A stretch of 10,707 bases of DNA from Bacillota bacterium (GTDB lineage: Bacteria; Bacillota; Clostridia; Clostridiales; Clostridiaceae), in assembly GCA_021779235.1 (NCBI GenBank), contig JAJYBA010000040.1, forward strand, positions 1 through 10,707, given 5' to 3'. Positions 7,655 to 10,707 of this stretch are shown here, piece by piece (the stretch's first letter is position 1; every line of letters starts with the position of its first letter). The notes beneath the pieces are model-generated. The model saw only the letters and a program-made list of their open reading frames with translations, had not been told where the DNA came from and made no database searches. The position numbers were made by a program, and so were the translations under genes.

Positions 7655-7688
7655 AAGGGCCCTAGCGATTATGTTAGAGCTTTTTTTT
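7655..7688 (+). terminator. Terminator after the YczE-like gene
   Basis: An imperfect stem (CTAGC 7662-7666 with GTTAG 7673-7677, extended outward past one C-A mismatch by C-G, G-C and G-T pairs) closes a six-base loop and runs into eight T residues (7681-7688). The stem is weaker than the other terminators in the window, but the T run is long. Confidence 0.6.
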
Positions 7689-7890
7689 GCGTGGAATTTT
7701 TGCAGGGGAATGAGCCTTGTGGAGCCAGGTTACGACAAAATAGGAATTGTTAATAATGTAACAAAGAATTTTTTATAACCACAATTAATTTTAAATTTAT
7801 ATAATATTCTAATACTTTTACATTGATGATATTATTTAGAAAGCGAAAACGATTACCAAAATAATATGTAAAAGGATTGGTGAAGTTATA
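7689..7890 (+). promoter_or_regulatory. Leader and promoter region of the malic enzyme operon
   Basis: The base composition changes here from moderate (to about 7735) to very AT-rich, which suggests a junction between the foreign yczE block and resident DNA. TATAAT at 7800-7805 is a plausible -10 box, but the -35 region is poor, as expected for an activated promoter. The malic enzyme ribosome binding site is weak (GGTGA 7879-7883, seven bases before the ATG). Confidence 0.4.
7844..7857 (+). promoter_or_regulatory. Probable CcpA operator (cre site)
   Basis: CGAAAACGATTACC matches the cre consensus TGWAANCGNTNWCA at 12 of 14 positions, differing only at the outermost bases. It lies about 40 bases downstream of the possible -10 box and 33 bases before the malic enzyme start, a roadblock position. 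Catabolite control of malate use fits. Another LacI-family regulator could also bind such a site. Confidence 0.5.
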
Positions 7891-9063
7891 ATGAATTATT
7901 TTGAAGAAAGCTTAAAATTACATGAAAAACATTTAGGTAAAATAGAAGTAGTATCAAAGGTAGCAATTGAAACAAGAGATGATTTAAGTTTAGCGTATAC
8001 TCCAGGAGTTGCTGAACCATGTAGGAAAATTCATGAAGACGAAGAAAACGTGTACAAGTATACTTCTAAAGGAAATTTAGTAGCAGTAGTTACAGATGGA
8101 ACAGCAGTATTGGGACTTGGAGACATAGGTCCTAAAGCTGGACTACCTGTTATGGAAGGTAAGGCAATATTGTTTAAAGAATTTGCCAATGTAGATGCAT
8201 TTCCAATATGCTTAGACACAAAAAATGTTGATGAAATAGTTAGAACTGTAAAACTTATAGCTCCTGGCTTTGGAGGAATTAATTTAGAAGATATTAGTGC
8301 TCCAAGATGCTTTGAAGTAGAAGCAAGACTTAAAAAAGAACTTGATATACCAGTATTTCATGATGACCAACATGGAACAGCTATAGTAGTACTTGCAGGT
8401 ATAATTAACTCCTTAAAAGTAGTTGGAAAGAAAATTGAAGATATAAAAGTAGTCATAAATGGAGCTGGAGCTGCAGGAACTGCTATTTCTAATCTATTAC
8501 TTTTAGCAGGTGTGAAGAATTTAATTGCTTGTGATAAGGTAGGTATTCTATATAGAGGTATGGAAAAAATTGACGATGCTAAAACAGATTTAGCAGAAAG
8601 AACAAATCCAGATAATATTAAGGGATCACTAGCTGATGCTTTAGTAGGTGCAGATGTATTTGTAGGGGTTTCTGCTCCAGGAATAGTAAGTCAAGACATG
8701 GTGAGATCAATGAATAAGGATTCTATAATATTTGCAATGGCAAACCCAACACCAGAAATAATGCCTGAGGATGCAAAAGCAGCAGGAGCAAGAGTAATTG
8801 GTACAGGACGTTCAGATTTTCCAAATCAAGTTAACAATGTACTTGCTTTCCCAGGAATATTTAGAGGTGCATTAGATGTTAGAGCTAAAGAAATTAATGA
8901 GGAAATGAAACTTGCAACAGCATATGCAATAGCAAATTATATTAAAGAAGATGAGTTAAATGAAAATTATGTTATCCCTAGTGCTTTAGATAAAGAAGTA
9001 TCAAAAGTAGTATCAGATGCAATAGCAAAAGCTGCTAGAAAATCAGGCGTAGCAAGAATATAG
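7891..9063 (+). CDS. NAD-dependent malic enzyme (malate to pyruvate + CO2)
   Basis: A 390-residue cytoplasmic enzyme of the short bacterial malic enzyme type, converting L-malate and NAD to pyruvate, CO2 and NADH. The active site is complete: Tyr36 in YTPGVAEPCRKI, Lys91 in PVMEGKA, metal ligands Glu133/Asp134 (NLEDISAP) and Asp158/Asp159 (FHDDQHGTA), and the substrate-side MANPTPEI (283-290) and GRSDFPNQVNN (306-316). The dinucleotide fold starts at GAGAAG (191-196). An acidic Asp215 at the end of the second strand favours NAD over NADP. The length is normal for the family. It is the first gene of an operon with the KdgT-type permease, 31 bases apart. Symbols such as maeA, malS or mleA are used for relatives; I leave it open. 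An operator of cre type lies just upstream. Confidence 0.95.
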   Translation: MNYFEESLKLHEKHLGKIEVVSKVAIETRDDLSLAYTPGVAEPCRKIHEDEENVYKYTSKGNLVAVVTDGTAVLGLGDIGPKAGLPVMEGKAILFKEFANVDAFPICLDTKNVDEIVRTVKLIAPGFGGINLEDISAPRCFEVEARLKKELDIPVFHDDQHGTAIVVLAGIINSLKVVGKKIEDIKVVINGAGAAGTAISNLLLLAGVKNLIACDKVGILYRGMEKIDDAKTDLAERTNPDNIKGSLADALVGADVFVGVSAPGIVSQDMVRSMNKDSIIFAMANPTPEIMPEDAKAAGARVIGTGRSDFPNQVNNVLAFPGIFRGALDVRAKEINEEMKLATAYAIANYIKEDELNENYVIPSALDKEVSKVVSDAIAKAARKSGVARI

Positions 9064-9094
9064 ACTAAATAATATAGAATGGAGGTATATAATT

Positions 9095-10066
9095 ATGCAA
9101 ATTCCAATTAAGAGAACACTTGATAAAATCCCAGGCGGTATGATGGTTGTTCCACTTTTTTTAGGGGTATTGGTTAATACATTTTTTCCACAGTTTCTAA
9201 AAGTTGGTGGTTTTACAACAGCATTATTCGGCGCAAAAGCCTCAACAACAATCTTGGCTTGTTTTATGTTTTTAATTGGTTCACAAATTAATTTCTCATT
9301 AGCACCAAAGGCATTAAAAAAAGGTGCGATATTAATATCAGGAAAATTTATAGTAGGTGCTGGTATTGGTATATTTGTAGGAAAAGTTTTTGGACCTGCT
9401 GGAGTACTCGGTTTATCCCCTTTAGCAATCCTTGCAGCATTAACAAATTGTAATGGTGGATTATATGCATCTCTTGCTTCACAGTATGGTGATGAAACTG
9501 ATGTAGGTGCTTATGCTTTATTGTCTTTAAAAGATGGTCCATTTTTTACATTAGTTGCATTAGGTGCATCAGGACTTGCTCAAATTCCTTTTATGGCACT
9601 TGTAGCAGTAATGATTCCAATAGTAATAGGAATGATTTTAGGAAATATTGATTCTGATATGAGAAAATTCCTTGGAAGCAGTAAATTATTATTAATACCA
9701 TTCTTTTCCTTCCCCTTAGGTGCAGGAATGAATCTTGATACTATTATAAAAGCTGGAGGTCCTGGTATATTACTTGGAATAATAGCTGCCTTTACTGGAA
9801 TAGGAGCTTATATACTTCTGAAATTATTTAAAGAAGAGCCTATAATTGGTCTGGCAACAGGGTCAACGGCAGGAAATGCTGTAGCGACGCCAGCTGCTAT
9901 TGCAGCAGCTGATCCGACATTAGCTGCTATAGCAACAATAGCTACTGCACAAGTTGCAGCGGCATGTGTAGTCTCTGCTATCGTTTGTCCATTTATTGTT
10001 TCTTATGCATTTAAAATGCTTAGCAAGAACAAAGCAAAAAAATTAAATAATCAAACTGCTGCATGA
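9095..10066 (+). CDS. KdgT-family permease, probable carboxylate carrier paired with malic enzyme
   Basis: A 323-residue inner-membrane protein with about ten hydrophobic segments, matching the 2-keto-3-deoxygluconate permease family over its full length. The start is typical (KRTLDKIPGGMMVVPLFLG, 6-24). The central conserved block NCNGGLYASLASQYGDE (118-134) with SLKDGPF (144-150) and the C-terminal STAGNAVATPAAIA are present. A strong GGAGG (9081-9085) lies nine bases before the ATG. In enterobacteria KdgT imports 2-keto-3-deoxygluconate by proton symport. Here no KDG kinase or aldolase gene is in view, and the gene directly follows malic enzyme, so malate or a related hydroxy or keto acid is a reasonable alternative substrate (inference). 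The codon use is like that of malic enzyme. Confidence 0.9.
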   Translation: MQIPIKRTLDKIPGGMMVVPLFLGVLVNTFFPQFLKVGGFTTALFGAKASTTILACFMFLIGSQINFSLAPKALKKGAILISGKFIVGAGIGIFVGKVFGPAGVLGLSPLAILAALTNCNGGLYASLASQYGDETDVGAYALLSLKDGPFFTLVALGASGLAQIPFMALVAVMIPIVIGMILGNIDSDMRKFLGSSKLLLIPFFSFPLGAGMNLDTIIKAGGPGILLGIIAAFTGIGAYILLKLFKEEPIIGLATGSTAGNAVATPAAIAAADPTLAAIATIATAQVAAACVVSAIVCPFIVSYAFKMLSKNKAKKLNNQTAA

Positions 10067-10190
10067 TAAAATGTGGTTATTAAAAATTTAATACAAAGAG
10101 AATTTTAGAATATGAAAATATTGTTTTAGTGGTGACTAAATTTAGCCTATGTGTAAGATTAAATAAGATATATTAGATAAGTGTTAAATT
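10067..10190. other. Spacer after the permease gene
   Basis: AT-rich and without a gene. Only an A/T hairpin (TATTAAA/TTTAATA, about 10079-10094) and the palindrome CTAAATTTAG (about 10136-10145) are visible. Neither is a convincing terminator, so transcripts from the malic enzyme operon may run on into the long hairpin at 10191-10305. Confidence 0.35.
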
Positions 10191-10305
10191 AAACACGGAA
10201 GAATGGAAGACAAAAAGGAAAGAAGTGCTATATAATAGGATTGAAGTATCTATTCCTATATTAATCCTTCTATCTGTAGGTATGGTCTTCTATGATTCCG
10301 TGTTT
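10191..10305 (+). repeat. 115-nt long imperfect hairpin, possible operon terminator or structured RNA
   Basis: Outer arms of 21 bases (10191-10211 and 10285-10305) pair at 18 positions, beginning AAACACGGAA and ending TTCCGTGTTT. Inside, GAAAGAAG pairs with CTTCTATC with one mismatch, and ATAGGA pairs with TCCTAT (about 10235-10258). The whole stretch folds as one long, interrupted rod, and TTTTT (10303-10307) overlaps its end. It may end transcripts from the malic enzyme operon, be a structured RNA, or be a small inverted-repeat element. The sequence matches no riboswitch class I know. Confidence 0.6.
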
Positions 10306-10482
10306 TTAAAGTTTTTTACTCTATAGAAAATTATAAAATTTTTGATTTATGGATAATTTATTAGGTCTAATTGATTTAGTATGAAACGTAATTTTAGTTA
10401 ATTTGTAATTTTATAATTTTCAACCTTTAGAGCGTGGAAAAGTCATATGTTACGTAAAATGCTATTTGAACAAACTTAGCAA

Positions 10483-10517
10483 TTCTTAACGTATTTTATT
10501 AAAATAACCGTTAAGAA
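10483..10517. repeat. Hairpin in the left arm of the inverted-repeat element
   Basis: TTCTTAACG (10483-10491) and CGTTAAGAA (10509-10517) pair perfectly. Inside them TATTTT and AAAATA pair across ATT. The right arm of the element lacks the outer CGTTAAGAA part but keeps the inner near-palindrome, so the two arms have diverged in folding. Confidence 0.55.
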
Positions 10518-10533
10518 AATCATATGTTTGAGC

Positions 10534-10558
10534 ACACAACAATTGAGAATTGTTGTGT
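10534..10558. repeat. Central 11-bp hairpin of the inverted-repeat element
   Basis: ACACAACAATT (10534-10544) and AATTGTTGTGT (10548-10558) form a perfect stem with the loop GAG. No T run follows directly, so it is not a typical terminator. It lies near the middle of the 226-bp element. Confidence 0.75.
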
Positions 10559-10707
10559 ACCTATAAGGAATACTAAGGGGATAGCGAGTTTATGATTTTT
10601 AGGATATTTTAATAAAATGCGGTTAGAATTGCTTAGTGAAGTGAATTAGCATTTCTAGCAACATATGATCTTGCTATTATAAAATTTTAATTTACATATA
10701 TTAAGGT

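Larger units (their letters stand above)
10443..10668. repeat. 226-bp element with 67-bp imperfect terminal inverted repeats (MITE-like)
   Basis: The left arm 10443-10509 and the reverse complement of 10602-10668 align without gaps at about 52 of 67 positions (my hand count). Shared blocks are TCATATGTT at the outer ends, AATGCTA, AGCAATTCT and ATTTTATTAAAATA. Beyond the arms, AAATCATA recurs on both sides with a small gap. A strong hairpin sits at the centre. There is no open frame of note. This build fits a non-autonomous inverted-repeat element or a large structured non-coding region. No clear target-site duplication was found at its edges. Confidence 0.6.

Noticed and set aside
7740..7890. 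Riboswitch upstream of malic enzyme
   Set aside because: The leader is almost pure A/T with no stable helices or conserved riboswitch core.
8031..8219. Minus-strand open frame within malic enzyme
   Set aside because: It overlaps active-site codons of a complete enzyme and has no start signals.
9348..9542. Minus-strand open frame within the permease gene, rich in His, Gln and Leu
   Set aside because: The composition comes from the reverse complement of repeated Gly/Ala/Leu codons; no start signals.
10443..10668. CRISPR array
   Set aside because: The repeats are inverted, not direct, and there are only two long diverged arms without regular spacers.

Overview
The window looks like the chromosome of a low-GC Firmicute, most likely a Clostridium sensu lato. 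Most genes are AT-rich (AGA, ATA and TTA codons dominate), have strong GGAGG-type ribosome binding sites, and encode a typical anaerobe set: a LytS/LytR-type two-component system, an OFA-family transporter, NAD-malic enzyme and a KdgT-type permease. All recognised genes lie on the + strand. The species cannot be fixed from the sequence alone.

Layout. (1) 1-2050 is the 3' part of a large FtsX-type ABC permease with an extracellular coiled coil. It is visibly richer in G+C than the genes from 2544 to 6540. (2) At 2285-2344 lies the 3' portion of a tRNA-Ser(CGA), from the anticodon loop to CCA. The D arm and the 5' side of the anticodon stem are missing. This is the classic footprint of a tRNA-targeted integrative element, so the left part of the window is probably the end of a genomic island and the older chromosome starts at about 2285. 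A 12-bp terminator follows. (3) 2544-4947 encodes a BtsS/LytS-type membrane histidine kinase and its LytTR response regulator, closed by a perfect 23-bp hairpin terminator. (4) 5022-5199 holds a frameshifted scrap of a membrane-protein gene. (5) 5323-6540 encodes an OFA-family major facilitator with its own terminator. (6) 6957-7610 encodes a YczE-type membrane protein of higher G+C content, an apparent insertion. (7) 7891-10066 is a two-gene operon of NAD-malic enzyme and a KdgT-type permease, with a probable CcpA (cre) site upstream. (8) 10067-10707 has no gene. It holds a 115-nt long hairpin and a 226-bp element with 67-bp imperfect terminal inverted repeats and a central hairpin.

Working together (inference): the kinase keeps the residues reported for pyruvate binding in E. 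coli BtsS. The surrounding genes move small carboxylates (OFA carrier, KdgT-type carrier) or make pyruvate from malate (malic enzyme). The region 2544-10066 therefore reads as a small-carboxylate sensing, uptake and conversion locus, interrupted by the foreign-looking yczE-like gene.

The points most worth checking are the tRNA-Ser attachment scar, the pyruvate-type sensor next to carboxylate genes, the malic enzyme/KdgT pairing, the missing OxlT-type lysine in the OFA carrier, and the undescribed inverted-repeat element at the right end.
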